From assembly GCF_026213295.1 (NCBI RefSeq), contig NC_079412.1:919656-983655 (forward strand): a DNA stretch of 64,000 bases. Direction: 5' to 3'. Each line of letters opens with the position of its first letter. Position 1 is the first letter of the stretch. Made by a program: the position numbers and the translations under genes. Positions 9,910 through 20,689 of this stretch are shown here, one piece after another. The DNA is from Gadus chalcogrammus. Its lineage: Eukaryota > Chordata > Actinopteri > Gadiformes > Gadidae. Under the pieces are notes generated by a model. It worked only from the letters and a program-made list of their open reading frames with translations, was not told the DNA's origin and searched no databases.

Positions 9910-12117
9910 GTGCTATTTGACACCTGTCTGTCCATTAGAAAAGCAAAAGTTCAGCGTGCCATGTCTTACCGCAACATCAAAAAGGTAGAGCCAGAGGCAT
10001 TTACTTCACTAGTTGCCTCCTATCCTTGCCCTTCTTCCAATGCTTCAGCAGCGGATCTGGTTGACCACTACAACAACTGCCTGTCTACAGCTCTTGACAG
10101 TCTTGCCCCCTTAAAGACACGGACTGTTTCATTTGTGCACTCTGCACCTTGGTTCACTCCTGAGCTACGCCAAATGAAGTCCATGGGTCGACGTCTGGAA
10201 CGGCTTTCAAAAAAGACTGGTCTTGCTGTCCACCAAGGGATGTACTCTGAGCATATACTTCAATACAAAAAAGCACTCTCTTCTGCAAAGAGCTCACACT
10301 ATGCAAGGGTCATTAATGAGGGAAACGGAAACACCAGGGCTCTCTTTTCCACTGTGAATGGCCTCCTCAAACCACCTGATTGTACCATCCATCAGAGTGT
10401 CTCTGTTGAACGCTGCTCAGCCTTCCTGAACTTTTTCCATAGAAAAATTGAGGCTATCCACCAGCAATTGGAATGTTCAATTACTCAGCTGAAACAACCA
10501 TGCTTGATGAACACTCTGGGATCTCACAACAATGAACTCTGTGAATTCAGTCTCCCTGCTGAAAGTACCATCTGTGGCCTCATAAAAAAGTGCAACTCCT
10601 CCACCCGTCATCTGGACCCTCTTCCAACAAGCCTGGTTAAGAGCTGCCTGCCATCCATTGCTCCGTTGATTACATCAATACTCACCACCTCTCTCCTCTC
10701 TGGCACTGTACCATCATCATTTAAAACTGCTATTGTCAGACCAATGCTGAAAAAACCTGGACTGGACTCTGACAACTTCAACAACTACAGGCCTATTTCC
10801 AACTTGCCTTTTCTCTCCAAAGTTCTTGAGAAGATAGTGGCAACTCAACTCCAGGATCACCTGAAGGCCAATGATCTCTTTGAGCCATTCCAATCTGGAT
10901 TCCGTCCTATGCATAGTACTGAAACGGCCATGATCAAGATTACTAATGATCTCCTCTGTGCAGCTGATGATGGACTTATCTCCATTCTGATTCTCCTTGA
11001 TCTCAGTGCAGCCTTCGACACCATCTCTCACCATCTTCTGCTGGAACGTCTAGCTAATATCGGAGTGTGTGGCAGTGCTCACCAGTGGTTCACCTCCTAT
11101 CTCTCTGGAAGGACACAGTACGTACAAATGCTGAATTGCAAGTCTGAGAGTACTGCTGTGACAAGAGGGGTGCCCCAGGGGTCTGTGTTAGGCCCTCTGT
11201 TGTTCATCATCTACCTCCTCCCACTTGGCACTATCCTCAGGCAACATGGTGTTCAATTCCACTGCTATGCTGACGACACCCAGCTCTACCTTTCAACAAA
11301 GCCCACTGCTACACTACCGCCGGCTGTACTTACTGCCTGCCTCCATGACATCAATTTATGGATGACACAAAATTACCTCCAACTTAATAGCAGTAAGACT
11401 GAGCTGCTAGTGGTTGGCTCCAAATCAGCTCTTGCTAAGATGGAACCTTTCACCATATGTGTAGATGGCAGCACCATCCCTTGCTCCAACCAGGTCAAGA
11501 GCCTTGGTGTCATACTGGACAATACACTATCATTCAGTGCACACATAAACAGTATGTCAAGAAGTGCCTTTTACCATCTAAGGAACATTGCACGGCTTCG
11601 CCCAGCGCTCACCCAGCAGAATGCAGAAGTCCTTGTGAATGCATATGTGACATCCCGCCTCGACTACTGTAATTCCATCTTGTCTGGAATCCCAAATAAG
11701 CTACTCCACCGGCTCCAACTCATCCAGAATTCTGCAGCAAGGATTGTAACACGCTCTAAATCCACCAGCCATGTAACACCATTGCTTATCCAACTGCACT
11801 GGCTTCCAGTAGCCTACCGAATTCAATTTAAAGTCCTGCTCCTGACCTACAAGTCCCTACACAACAATACCCCCACCTACCTCTCTGACCTCCTGGAATC
11901 CTACACTCCTGCCCGCTCACTGAGATCCTCCACAGCAGGCCTACTGCATGTCCCTAAGGCGAACCTCAGCACCCTGGGAGAGAGGGCTTTCAGCTACATC
12001 GCCCCCAAGTTGTGGAATTCACTGCCAGACTACATCAGACACTGTGACTCAATTACTGACTTTAAAAGCAGACTTAAAACTAATTTCTTCAAGATAGCTT
12101 ATGGACTGACTGACTGA
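9910..12117 (+). CDS. L2 LINE reverse transcriptase (endonuclease-truncated)
   Basis: A 735-codon open frame. It starts in the C-terminal part of the APE-type endonuclease (SDHKAVLFD), runs through a linker and then the reverse transcriptase: YRPISNLPFLSKVLEKI, FRPMHSTETA, LILLDLSAAFDTISH, GVPQGSVLGPLLF and the catalytic CYADDTQLY, near residues 295-460. The C-terminal region ends in the usual LNTHLFRLAF-like tail (LKTNFFKIAYG). The enzyme copies its RNA at a nicked target. The N-terminal endonuclease half lies upstream (9636-9835), cut off by a 58-bp insertion, so this copy cannot make a complete protein. The catalytic Asp pair is intact. Confidence 0.9.
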   Translation: MLFDTCLSIRKAKVQRAMSYRNIKKVEPEAFTSLVASYPCPSSNASAADLVDHYNNCLSTALDSLAPLKTRTVSFVHSAPWFTPELRQMKSMGRRLERLSKKTGLAVHQGMYSEHILQYKKALSSAKSSHYARVINEGNGNTRALFSTVNGLLKPPDCTIHQSVSVERCSAFLNFFHRKIEAIHQQLECSITQLKQPCLMNTLGSHNNELCEFSLPAESTICGLIKKCNSSTRHLDPLPTSLVKSCLPSIAPLITSILTTSLLSGTVPSSFKTAIVRPMLKKPGLDSDNFNNYRPISNLPFLSKVLEKIVATQLQDHLKANDLFEPFQSGFRPMHSTETAMIKITNDLLCAADDGLISILILLDLSAAFDTISHHLLLERLANIGVCGSAHQWFTSYLSGRTQYVQMLNCKSESTAVTRGVPQGSVLGPLLFIIYLLPLGTILRQHGVQFHCYADDTQLYLSTKPTATLPPAVLTACLHDINLWMTQNYLQLNSSKTELLVVGSKSALAKMEPFTICVDGSTIPCSNQVKSLGVILDNTLSFSAHINSMSRSAFYHLRNIARLRPALTQQNAEVLVNAYVTSRLDYCNSILSGIPNKLLHRLQLIQNSAARIVTRSKSTSHVTPLLIQLHWLPVAYRIQFKVLLLTYKSLHNNTPTYLSDLLESYTPARSLRSSTAGLLHVPKANLSTLGERAFSYIAPKLWNSLPDYIRHCDSITDFKSRLKTNFFKIAYGLTD

Positions 12118-12250
12118 CTTTTATTTTTCTTATTTCTATTTATTTCTATGAGATTATTGTAATTGTAATGAGATGATTGTTTGTGAAGCGACCTTGGGTG
12201 TCATGAAAGGCGCTTGAAATAAAATGTATTATTATTATTATTATTATTAT

Positions 12251-12354
12251 ATCGTCCAGACTATGTACATGACCTCATGAGGCTGCTCATGGAGGTTTTT
12301 GAGGACCCAACATCATTTGAAGAGGAAATTAAGATTATCCCCATCCCTCCAGAC
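12251..12354 (+). pseudogene. Kolobok-like transposase C-terminal piece, left half
   Basis: Reads RPDYVHDLMRLLMEVFEDPT, then SFEEEIKIIPIPPD, up to the border of the hAT insertion at 12355. It continues after the hAT element as LSAEYTHTPKAELVARHVSRFNQ from about 13016. I match this, from memory, to the C-terminus of fish THAP/Kolobok proteins. The two halves join exactly once the hAT copy and one 8-bp duplication are ignored. Confidence 0.6.
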
Positions 12355-13010
12355 CAGGGATGGGCAACTGGCGGCCCGCGGGCCGCATACAGCCCGCATC
12401 CTCACTCAGTCAGGCGCGCACATAATTAAAATAAATCTAAAAAAATAAAAATAAAAAAAATAAAAAAAATGTATCGAGTTACAGAAAACTCGGTCAAGAA
12501 AGATGAGAAGAATTCATAGAATTCAAAGGCAAACCCATGCGTCTAGTTTGCTTAGAAACTATATCAGTCATTAAAGATATCCACTTAAGTCGCCACTACA
12601 ACTACTACAACTGTAAAGAATATCATGCTTGTTGGGTTTGAGTTCATTGAGTTGTTGCACTCAATGTTTGGCCAGTTTTTCAGTTTTGTGACATCATTGA
12701 ATGATGATGTATGTGAGCCCTTTGCACTGATAAAAATACTACCCATTCATGTGGCTGTTTGAGCATGGAAAACATGAAATGAATGTATGTTGGTTCAATT
12801 AAAATACCGTACATAGGTTATGTTTCTGGACGATTTTTTAGTTAGTGGCCATCCTGAAAATGCACCAGAATACAGGAAATCATATCTACCAAATACAAAA
12901 TTGTGTAGCTTCTCTCAGCTCACGTTTAGTTGAAGTGTGCAGTCATGTGGCCCTCTGATGGTTATGATGAAAAATGTGGCCCTCTTTATCATGAAAGTTG
13001 CCCATCCCTG
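12355..13010. mobile_element. Non-autonomous hAT element, 656 bp
   Basis: Ends CAGGGATGGGCAACTGG on the left and TTGCCCATCCCTG on the right (an inverted repeat). It is flanked by a perfect 8-bp duplication CTCCAGAC (12347-12354 and 13011-13018), the hAT signature. The left part contains GC-rich GGCCCGCGGGCC, as in CAGGG-ended hAT families. There is no open frame. It splits the Kolobok-like transposase between codons of IPPD and LSAE. Confidence 0.9.
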
Positions 13011-13015
13011 CTCCA

Positions 13016-13160
13016 GACCTTTCAGCGGAATATACACACACTCCCAAGGCTGAGCTGGTTGCCCGTCACGTCTCCCGCTTCAATCAAGAGGTGGTCTGAA
13101 GCCTACGAAGTCACCAGATGGGAACTGCTGCAATATCCGCAGCACCACACATGACGGGAT
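13016..13160 (+). pseudogene. Kolobok-like transposase C-terminal piece, right half
   Basis: Continues the frame interrupted at 12354: LSAEYTHTPKAELVARHVSR, then FNQEVV and a stop at about 13097. Downstream codons decay. It shows that the transposon's gene runs on the plus strand from 8056 to about 13100. Confidence 0.55.
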
Positions 13161-13533
13161 GATGACCCGACAACTATGTCCTAAATAACACCAGCTTACA
13201 AAGCTGCGATAGGCAAGATGCCTGAAACGCCTAACTGTACGTCCACACCAGAAGCGAATTGAGCGACCAAATCACCGGAAGTCATTCACTTTCTATGGGC
13301 AAGAGCGACCAAAGCGACCAAAGCGACCAACGCTACCAGCGGCCAAAGTTGAGCGACCAGAGCGTCAAAAAAAAGTTGACAACTTTTTAACTTTATGCAA
13401 ATGACTATGACACGCTTCAGCGGCCAAACACTGACAGCCAATCGGAATGTCGAAGCTCTTCGCTTGCGTGGATCCCAGGGAACACCGGCAGGCACTTTGG
13501 TCCCTACCTACCTTTATTCACTCACTGAACAAA

Positions 13534-13640
13534 ATGTCGGCTGATGTATTAATCACGGCTGTAACTGGGCACCCGGTGTTGTACGAACCAACCCTTTTTC
13601 AGTTCAGAGATCGAAACGCCATAGTGGTTTGGATACCAAG
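13534..13640 (+). pseudogene. MADF-domain exon remnant
   Basis: From ATG 13534: MSADVLITAVTGHPVLYEPT, then LFQFRDRNAIVVW. The V.tAV..hPvLYdp..f.yRdrn pattern matches the first half of a MADF domain, after which the match decays (the expected aW..ia is lost). A longer frame opens upstream at 13447, but only this part resembles the domain. Confidence 0.55.
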
Positions 13641-13899
13641 TGATGACAAGCGGGAGTATTTATACATCTAGAACGTTCGTATTTAAGCGGGAATCATTTT
13701 CATTTGCTCTCCATGCCACCAATCTAACCAACCAATCGCGTGTAGCCTGCTTTAAACAAAACCAAAAAAGATTTTGAAATCGTCACATAAACTAACTAAT
13801 CGACAAGACGAGGGATAAATGACAAGGGATATATCTCTTGTCTTTTATCCCTCTATTCCCCACTATTCACGGAGCCTGAGGTGAATAATTGTTAATTAA

Positions 13900-14107
13900 A
13901 TAGTCTAGATAGATAGATAGCCTAGTCAAGTCTTTATTAATACCAAACGACACAAATCGTCGGGAATCCATTTAGGTGGTTCGACCCACACAGGACAGTA
14001 GCCTACAAGACCACACAGAACAAGTCTGACTGGACATACACACAATACATCACATTAAAACTAGACACGCGTTGATAGATAGATAGATAGGCCTAGATAG
14101 ATAGATA
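13900..14107. repeat. TAGA/GATA microsatellites
   Basis: Short (TAGA)n tracts at about 13905-13920 and 14074-14105, separated by unique sequence, inside the Harbinger element. Confidence 0.8.
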
Positions 14108-14588
14108 TGTTCCATTATTTGCCTTGCGGAGCCAACCAGTCCTGTGCACGTATGCAAATTAGCCATGTGCGCCAATGTCTATTTGTTTTGAGTGCGACGA
14201 ATGAGTGCAGATCATGATTTGCAGATGCAGATCAGTGAAACATATTTTAACTAGCCTACTACAGCACGCAGGGTTTTTTGTTCTCGGTTGTAATTAGCCT
14301 ACATTTTAGGATTTTTTTTATATTGGGGGGAATCACTGTCCTACTTGTTGTCGAAGCACTTTATCCAACAATCAAAACCGTCTCGGCAATATGGCCAAGG
14401 TGTATGGGAGAGTTCACTCTTTGATATGGCTGTCTGTAGGGCCTACTAAAAGCATACGGCTCCTTTTAAATGCGTCTGCATAATTGAATTGTACGTCATG
14501 AGCGACTTGAGCGACCAAAGCGAACAGAAAAATTCGCAGCAAAACTTTGTGAGACGCTTTGGTCGCTCCTGGTGTGGACGTACAGTAA

Positions 14589-15929
14589 GGGACAAGGAGA
14601 AGAACTTTCTGTTAAACTGTTTTCAACAATAACCTCTTATAGGCTGGGCCTATACTGGGCCTTACTGTGCACCCCCCACCTCCAAACAAAACCAACTCTT
14701 TTTGAATGGTCTGACCATGCTCAACATAAAAAAATAGTTGGCTTCGTTAGGAGGTGAGGGTGCACGGTAAGGCCCCGTAGCTTGTGGCCTAATAGTTTGT
14801 TTTTCTTTTAATGGTAAATTGATTCAAATCATATAATAATATTAATAGTATAATTGGTTTTGTTTCGTGGGAGCTTACAGCCAAAATGACTTACTCTTCA
14901 TCTGTTGTGTGCCTCACAGGTCCATAATCCTACTTGTAGATATTGTAGATATTTTGTAGACTGTATGTGTTTGTGTGCATGTTGTGTCATGCAGGTTGTG
15001 TCATGCAGGTTATTGATTCTGGCACTTGCCTCATTCGTCTTAGTACCTAATAAATACAATAAGACAAAATAACTACTGTGTAAAGTGACCTTGAGATCAC
15101 AGAGTACAACATGACTGCATAGGACAATACAGATTCAGGAAGCAACATCTGTTTTCCAGTCATACTTTTATTGAATTTTTTTTTTTAAATCACTGATTAG
15201 TTCTACATAGCAATGATTTCTATTGTAAACACATGGCTGAGACAACAGTGAACAGGTGAGATTTCTCGTAACTGGTATTGCTGAAGCAACATCTATTCGA
15301 GTAGGATTGTTATTTACAAAAAATGTTATCACTAATGAATTCACATAACAAACATGGTACAGTTGGCTGGAACTACAGCAAACAAGTGAGAATGATGAGA
15401 TTACTCGTTTTCCATTACAAGTGGACTAGTATTACTGTTGCTATATGGTAGAGATGATCTAAAAATGCAATATAGTTTACTATAAGTTAATTATAAGGTT
15501 TTGTGATGATAGTGGTAGGCTACTCATCTTCTGAGGAGATATATATATATATATATATATCCTCCGAAGATGATAGATAGATGACATGACATCGTTCTCA
15601 ACAAACTGTAGCTTAGCCTAAAGCTCATCAGTTTTACCTTTGGGATTACTCTACAGCAGACGTTCTTCACTTCGTTGGGCATAGTGGCACAATTCCCACA
15701 GTTGCACCTAGGTAGTAGAGATGTTATAAGTTAGAACTGTGTATTTTGATGGACAAAAGTAGTCAACAATATGCCATGTCGGGATATAAAAAGCTTGTTA
15801 CGGACCCTTGAAGAGTACGAGTAGTCTACTAGCCGCAAACTAAGTCTGAAAAGCTACGCTAAATACATGATAAATCGCGTGTGTGTATGATAGCATAAAC
15901 AAAAACGTACCACTGTGAAATGTCCTGGG
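14589..15929. other. Kolobok interior without genes
   Basis: No convincing coding frame on either strand. It contains an AT microsatellite inside an inverted repeat (15527-15576). Confidence 0.6.
15527..15576. repeat. (AT)n hairpin with inverted flanks
   Basis: A perfect AT run is flanked by ATCTTCTGAGGAG on the left and CTCCGAAGAT on the right, which are inverted copies with one mismatch or more. The whole can fold as one hairpin. It is probably an expanded microsatellite at a small palindrome. Confidence 0.6.
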
Positions 15930-16301
15930 CCCCGTTTCCCGATAACGATGGATCTTCGCTCGTACGATCATTCTCCCGATGGATCTTTCGAACCATCGTT
16001 AAATTCTTTGGAGCGTTTCCCGAAACTCCTCTTAACGTGAATGCGCATTCGCTGCACTCACGACGATCGTGGGATGTACCTGTCCATTGACATGGTGCTG
16101 AAACGGGCTATGACGCAGGGGGAGACACAGGAATGTCACAGGAAAATGGGGTTAAAAAGGGTTAAAATATCTCCCCATCAAGGCCAACCGCAGAGTAGCC
16201 TACGAAAAGAATAGATTGCAATAATATGAATGCTAAAGATATTAAAACACAATTGATTAAGCCTAGGCCGACAAATATATCAGTCCTAATCCTGAACGCA
16301 C
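15930..16301. mobile_element. Second Harbinger copy, left part
   Basis: Begins GGCCCCGTTTCCCGATAACG right after CTG, and matches 2536-2912 closely over its whole length (few differences by eye). The match ends at 16301, where the copy at 2536 jumps to its transposase remnant. The sequence after 16301 may be the undeleted interior. No right end is visible. CTG on the left agrees with a CWG target preference. Confidence 0.8.
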
Positions 16302-17555
16302 TGTGCATACATTTATTCACGGCATTTCCCTCCCTGAAATAATTCCATATTACAAAAATCCAAAATAGCTTGTGTGACAACTACATTTATCTTAATGTGC
16401 TGATTTTCTAAACATATATTTTGCGCAGCAAGAGAGCCGACTTTATCTGATTCCGCATAAGGTTGCATTGATTGGCTCTCTAGTATAGAATATTTGTAGA
16501 CATTAAAAATGCAACGTTCCATTCATACATTATCATTCAAACGCGGCTATTGCTGACCCGATTAGGAGAGCTTGGATCCTGCCCATATTGTTGGGCAGGA
16601 TGAAGTTGGCTATAGGTAGCGTTCGAGTTATGATTCCATCTCTGTGGGGGTCTCTTAAAGTTGTTGACGGTGGGGGGAGACCGTACCGGCCTTGCGCTGA
16701 ATTTTGACGGGGGGGGTTCACTTGCATGGGCCCTTCACAACAACGCCAGCTTCTTCAGTTGCTAAGCGACGTCAACGTCTTTGGCTAACTATTTCTCTGC
16801 TGATCAACACTACGTATGATAAGTTGGTAACAAATAAATTGTAAAAAAAACACCTTGTGAAGTTATTTTTTTGTTTGGCAATTAGCCGCTCATTATCGAA
16901 AATAAATAATAAATTATCGAAGCACCTCCGTTTCGAGTCGGTGTCGGCCTGTCTGGGCTTATTTTCCCGATAATGACAGGCGTTCTATTTTCCCACTTAA
17001 CGTCAATATAACTGCATGTGGAAGGGAAAATAGCTTTATTGGTAATTACAATAATATGCTGCTGTATAATCCGAGACCCCCACTAACTCGAACCCTGGCT
17101 ATAGGTCTTTCTACACTGCCGAGCCGGTTCGGTTGCAGCTTGGCACGCCCGGCGATTTCACCTTCTTATCTCAAGTTTCCTGTGTTAAACCGAGGGGGTT
17201 AAATCCCCCGTTCGTCACAGTGCGGGGTTTCTTGGTTCACTGGGGAAGGCGGGGCTGTGCACGTCGTCAGCTCCATTATCGCTTTCGGGGTCCGACTCAG
17301 GCTCAAATTGGCAAGGTAGCACTGAAGCCATAGACTGAGTGACAGAGTGCCTGAAGAGATGTCAGCACCCTGTCAGCACCAAGACTCTAAATGCCTCAAA
17401 ATTCTAAGCAACAGGGTGTTTCACATAGGGGTTGTAATACTCAGAAAGTATGAGAAAAAAGAATGTGCTAGACAACCCTTTATTGTTGTAAATCAATTAT
17501 ATGAGGTCAAACAAATTAAATAATGAACAGTAAAAAAGGGCATAATAGGGCCCCT
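16302..17555. other. Unassigned stretch up to the Kolobok right end
   Basis: Short frames only. Minus-strand codons at about 17215-17325 read an acidic PESDPESDNGADDV segment that could be a true but truncated exon. The last 40 bp form the transposon's right inverted repeat. Confidence 0.4.
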
Positions 17556-17559
17556 TTAA

Positions 17560-17700
17560 AGTATTAAAGTAAAAGTAATGCAAGGGGGGAAAAATGCCAT
17601 TAAGGACAAAAGCGTAGGCCGTGCCACAGGGGCCTATAGAATTACAATCAGCTTTTTTTGTCAAGTATGCTCACACATTTGGAATTTGACCGGGGAGGAT
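17560..17700. repeat. Dispersed fish repeat, right part
   Basis: Continues the repeat that was cut at 7203 (AAGTAAAAGTAATGCAAGG, then AAATGCCATTAAGGAC). With the left part it gives an empty-site sequence for the 10.35-kb insertion. Confidence 0.6.
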
Positions 17701-18234
17701 TCTCCCGGTGGCTATTATTGCTCCACTCCGCCCCTGGTCAGGGGTATTCATATCCTACTATCTTGATAGATCTTATTTATATATTTTTACTTGAATGATC
17801 CGTGATGAAGTAGTCTAGGCCAGGATATATAAAAACAGCTGTTGCCTAATAACAGCTGTTTTTCATGTCCTTATCTTTAGAAATGTTGAAGACTGGTAAA
17901 ACAGACTCACACTGGGCAGGTGTGATGACCCTGTATGCTCAGGGGAAATATACATTTTAAACAGGCCAGGTAATACAGCGGATTAATGCTTGTCCCTTGA
18001 CCCCCGTGTTCAGTCAAATTACCCGCAAATTTTAAGCAATAAAGCATGAGTGGTGTTCGTAATGGATATTCCAGTACATTTGTACATTTGTATCTGTGAT
18101 ACAAATGTACCGGAAAAAGGTTGTATTTGATGTCAGTGTCTAACAGTGTGAGTATATAATTACTTGGATGCAGACTACTGTCAGGCTTAAGGGAAATGTA
18201 CTGTGAATGTAAACCCAGTTTTGTTCTCCCCAGC

Positions 18235-20523
18235 CACCAGAGAAGGCTGGCGCAGCATCAGCCAGTTCAGGTCAGCTGAGTGCCCCGGGGGCAAGTGCTG
18301 CAGCGGGAAGAGCTCCTGGTGAACCAGCCAGTGCAGCGGGAAGGGCTCCTGGTGAACCAGCCAGTGCAGCGGGAAGAGCTCCTGGTGAACCAGCCAGTGC
18401 AGCGGCAGAGGGGAGGGCTCCTGGTGAACCAGCCAGTGCAGCGGCAGCAGCGGGAAGAGCTCCTGGTGAACCAGCCAGTGCAGCGGGAAGAGCTCCTGTT
18501 GAACCAGCCAGTGCAGCGGCAGAGGGGAGGGCTCCTGGTGAACCAGCCAGTGCAGCGGCAGCAGCGGGAAGAGCTCCTGGTGAACCAGCCAGTGCAGCGG
18601 CAGCAGTGGGAAGAGCTCCTGGTGAACCAGCCAGTGCAGCGGCAGCAGTCGGAAGTGATCCTGGTGTACCAGCCAGTGCAGCGGCAGCAGCGGGAAGAGC
18701 TCCTGGTGAACCGGCCAGCACTAGTGCAGCAGCTGTAGGTCAGAAAAATCAAGCTCTCTGCAGAACAAGCGCGGGGAAGACTCACGTGCTCGCTGTGTAC
18801 TCGGGAGGTGATGGGTGAGGACTACACGCAGCACCTGTCAGACTAGTGTTGCGCAACGGCCTGGGGACTTGTTGGATTGTCGGAGCACATAGAGAGTGCT
18901 CACCTTTTGAGCTGTCCAACAGAACCCATAGATGTTCCGGCTCCAACAGAACAATACACTACACTGGTGCAACAGCAACACAGTAACCCACCAGTCGTTC
19001 ATGTCCCTGCTCCTGCCCTCCCATAGCCCAAGAGACGTCACCGGCGGCACCACAACAAAACACATTAACTCTGCGGCCTCCTCAAGTGAACTGGCTGAGT
19101 TTTCTGCCGAAGCAGTTCTTAATAGTTATCAATCAGGCTGACCGGGAGTGGATCGCACAAATCCTTTATGACAGAACAGGACAGCTTAAGCAAAAGCTCA
19201 CACAGAACTGGTACCATCCTCCAAGCCCCACTAGATCCACCTCACCTCCAGATCCACTACACTATTTTAGGCAGCGGATGTTCCTGTGGGCTCCAATGAG
19301 GATGAGGGGCATCCCTCTTAAATGCACATCGTGTAACAGGAAGATGCACCACTCTGGCATTTACACGAAAGTGAGAGAGGTGATAGTTGTTGACTCCAGA
19401 TATTATCTGGTTGGTGGAGACTACCCAAGGTGGAGTAAATGCATGATCCCTCTCTGCCCTTGGAGTAGTGAGATCTTGCAGCAGCTGGATCCCTCCCACC
19501 ATAACAAGTTTCCTGCTGTCCTAACAACACAGCAGGCACTGGACAGGTGTCACAATGTTGCGACCACGCACGGTAGGGAACAGCTCCAGCTACTCACAAC
19601 AGGTCTTGCAGGAGGTGCACAGCGATCATCGACTACCTCAATGATTGTGAGGTCCATAAAAAGTCTTGTGTCCTCACCCAGTCCGAACCTGTATACCAAC
19701 AGCCACCCACCTTCAGTCGTCTGCCCCTGGCTCAGTGGTTTGAAACTGTCCACACAAATGAGGTTCTTGGCCACCTGGATGAGTTGAAAGGTGTTTTAAC
19801 CTCAACTTATCTTAAAGCTGAACTCCACCAAGAAGGTAGAAGTTAACTCATGTAAGTGTTTATTAGTATGTCCAATGATTTGCTAATGTCTTCTGTAGAT
19901 CACTAAAAAGTTTGCAGGTGGCATCGAGAACATGGCGACGTGGATGAGCAACATTGGCAATGAACTTGGCCAAGTTCTGACCACTGGTGAGGGGGCTGGC
20001 CTTGATGACCTGTGCCAAGGTATTGTCCAGAGGTACAGGGATGCTGGTGAGCCAGATGCCATATATGTGGACAGGGACTGCTGCAGTGGGTCAGGCGTTT
20101 TGCCTTCAATTTGTGCTGTAATGTTTCTTATGAATTTGTGTTTGATGAATAGTTTTAGCAGTATATTATGCAATTGGTAATGTGTTAACTGGAAACAATC
20201 TGAATTACATGTATTTATGGCGTGTTGTTTATTATAGGGGTGAGCCCAGTTCTCACTTGGTTTCGTCCATGGACCTTCACAGTGAGACTGGATGTCTTTC
20301 ACTTCATGAGGCGTTTCACCAATGGCCTGACCACTGAGCACCATCCACTATATGGCACATTCTGCTCAAAACTTTCCAGCTGCATTTTCGAATGGGACAA
20401 ATCAGACATTGAAAAGTTGCAGCAGGCCAAGAGGGCAGAGCTGGTGAAAAAACACCCGGGTTACAATCCTAACCACAGCCAGGTGTTAGCGAGCATCACC
20501 TCCAGCGAACTGGCTAAGCACTG
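18235..20523 (+). pseudogene. Multi-exon DUF6729-like gene of a multicopy fish family, frameshifted
   Basis: Exon one starts after a CCCCAG acceptor at 18234 (PPEKAGAASASSG), runs through an Ala/Pro repeat and stops at 18819. A second block (about 19110-19850) reads WIAQILYDRTGQLKQ, FLWAPMRMRGIPLKCTSCNRKM, HHSGIYTK and HHNKFPAVLTTQQALDRC, with CxxC and other Cys pairs as in a zinc-binding domain. The frame then slips twice (about 19565 and 19615) before DYLNDCEVHKKSC. Exons 19899-20089 and 20238-20523 splice perfectly (the donor GG plus G make one Gly codon) and read KKFAGGIENMATWMSNIG, VDRDCCSG and LDVFHFMRRFTNGLTTEHHP. I place it from memory in the uncharacterised DUF6729-containing family. 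A TGA at 20522, probably from a Cys codon, ends the last exon early. Biochemical role unknown. Confidence 0.6.
18296..18722 (+). repeat. 33-39-bp tandem repeat encoding APGEPASA units
   Basis: About twelve units of GCTCCTGGTGAACCAGCCAG plus TGCAGCGG and a variable end (GGAAGA, GCAGAGGGGAGG or GCAGCAGCGGGAAGA). All are multiples of three, so the frame is kept. Encodes APGEPASAA with GR or AEGR spacers. High-GC and codon-preserving, which supports real coding use in the past. Confidence 0.85.
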
Positions 20524-20689
20524 ACGCAGGAAAACTCGAGGGGTTGAGGAGACTCGCGCCCTCATTCAACTCCATGTGGGACCTCACAGAGACCACAGGG
20601 TTATCGCTCATCCACTCTAGCCTACGCCTGTTGAAGCGCACAATGATTTCACACAATGGTTTTGCGAGCTTTGAACTGCAACAACTAAC

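Larger units (their letters stand above)
9636..12245 (+). mobile_element. L2-clade LINE, 5'-truncated
   Basis: Begins inside the endonuclease domain (ILVGDFNIHMD) and ends with the L2-type tail: GCGACCTTGGGTGTCATGAAAGGCGC, then an (ATT)n microsatellite at 12226-12250. The 5' border is approximate. It is inserted in the Kolobok-like gene between the linker exons and the transposase end. The reading frame of the reverse transcriptase is uninterrupted, so the insertion is not very old. Confidence 0.85.
13235..14585. mobile_element. Non-autonomous Harbinger-type element with MADF exon, 1351 bp
   Basis: Terminal inverted repeats CTGTACGTCCACACCAG on both ends, flanked by the 3-bp duplication TAA (13232-13234 and 14586-14588), the PIF-Harbinger pattern. 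Subterminal GAGCGACC motifs recur at both ends and could be transposase or partner-protein binding sites. A plus-strand MADF-like exon lies at 13534-13640. No transposase is readable. TAGA microsatellites lie inside. Confidence 0.8.
7204..17555 (+). mobile_element. Kolobok-like TTAA transposon with nested insertions
   Basis: Left end AGGGGTCCTATTATGC; right end reads AGGGGCCCTATTATGC on the minus strand. Both sides are flanked by TTAA (7200-7203 and 17556-17559), and the flanks are two halves of one dispersed repeat, which proves a single insertion. The readable gene pieces are a THAP zinc-finger start (8056-8275), a Ser/Glu-rich linker (9073-9520) and a transposase end (12251-13095). TTAA duplication plus a THAP-domain transposase is the hallmark of the Kolobok superfamily. 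Later insertions inside are a Harbinger element (7523-7993), an L2 LINE (about 9636-12245), a hAT element (12355-13010) and two more Harbinger copies (13235-14585, 15930 on). The original is estimated at under 5 kb. piggyBac also uses TTAA but lacks THAP. Confidence 0.75.

Noticed and set aside
18267..18785. Cys/Trp-rich minus-strand frame (repeated RCTGWFTRSSS)
   Set aside because: It is the antisense of the codon-periodic Ala/Pro repeat. The plus-strand frame has an intron acceptor and continues into recognisable exons.
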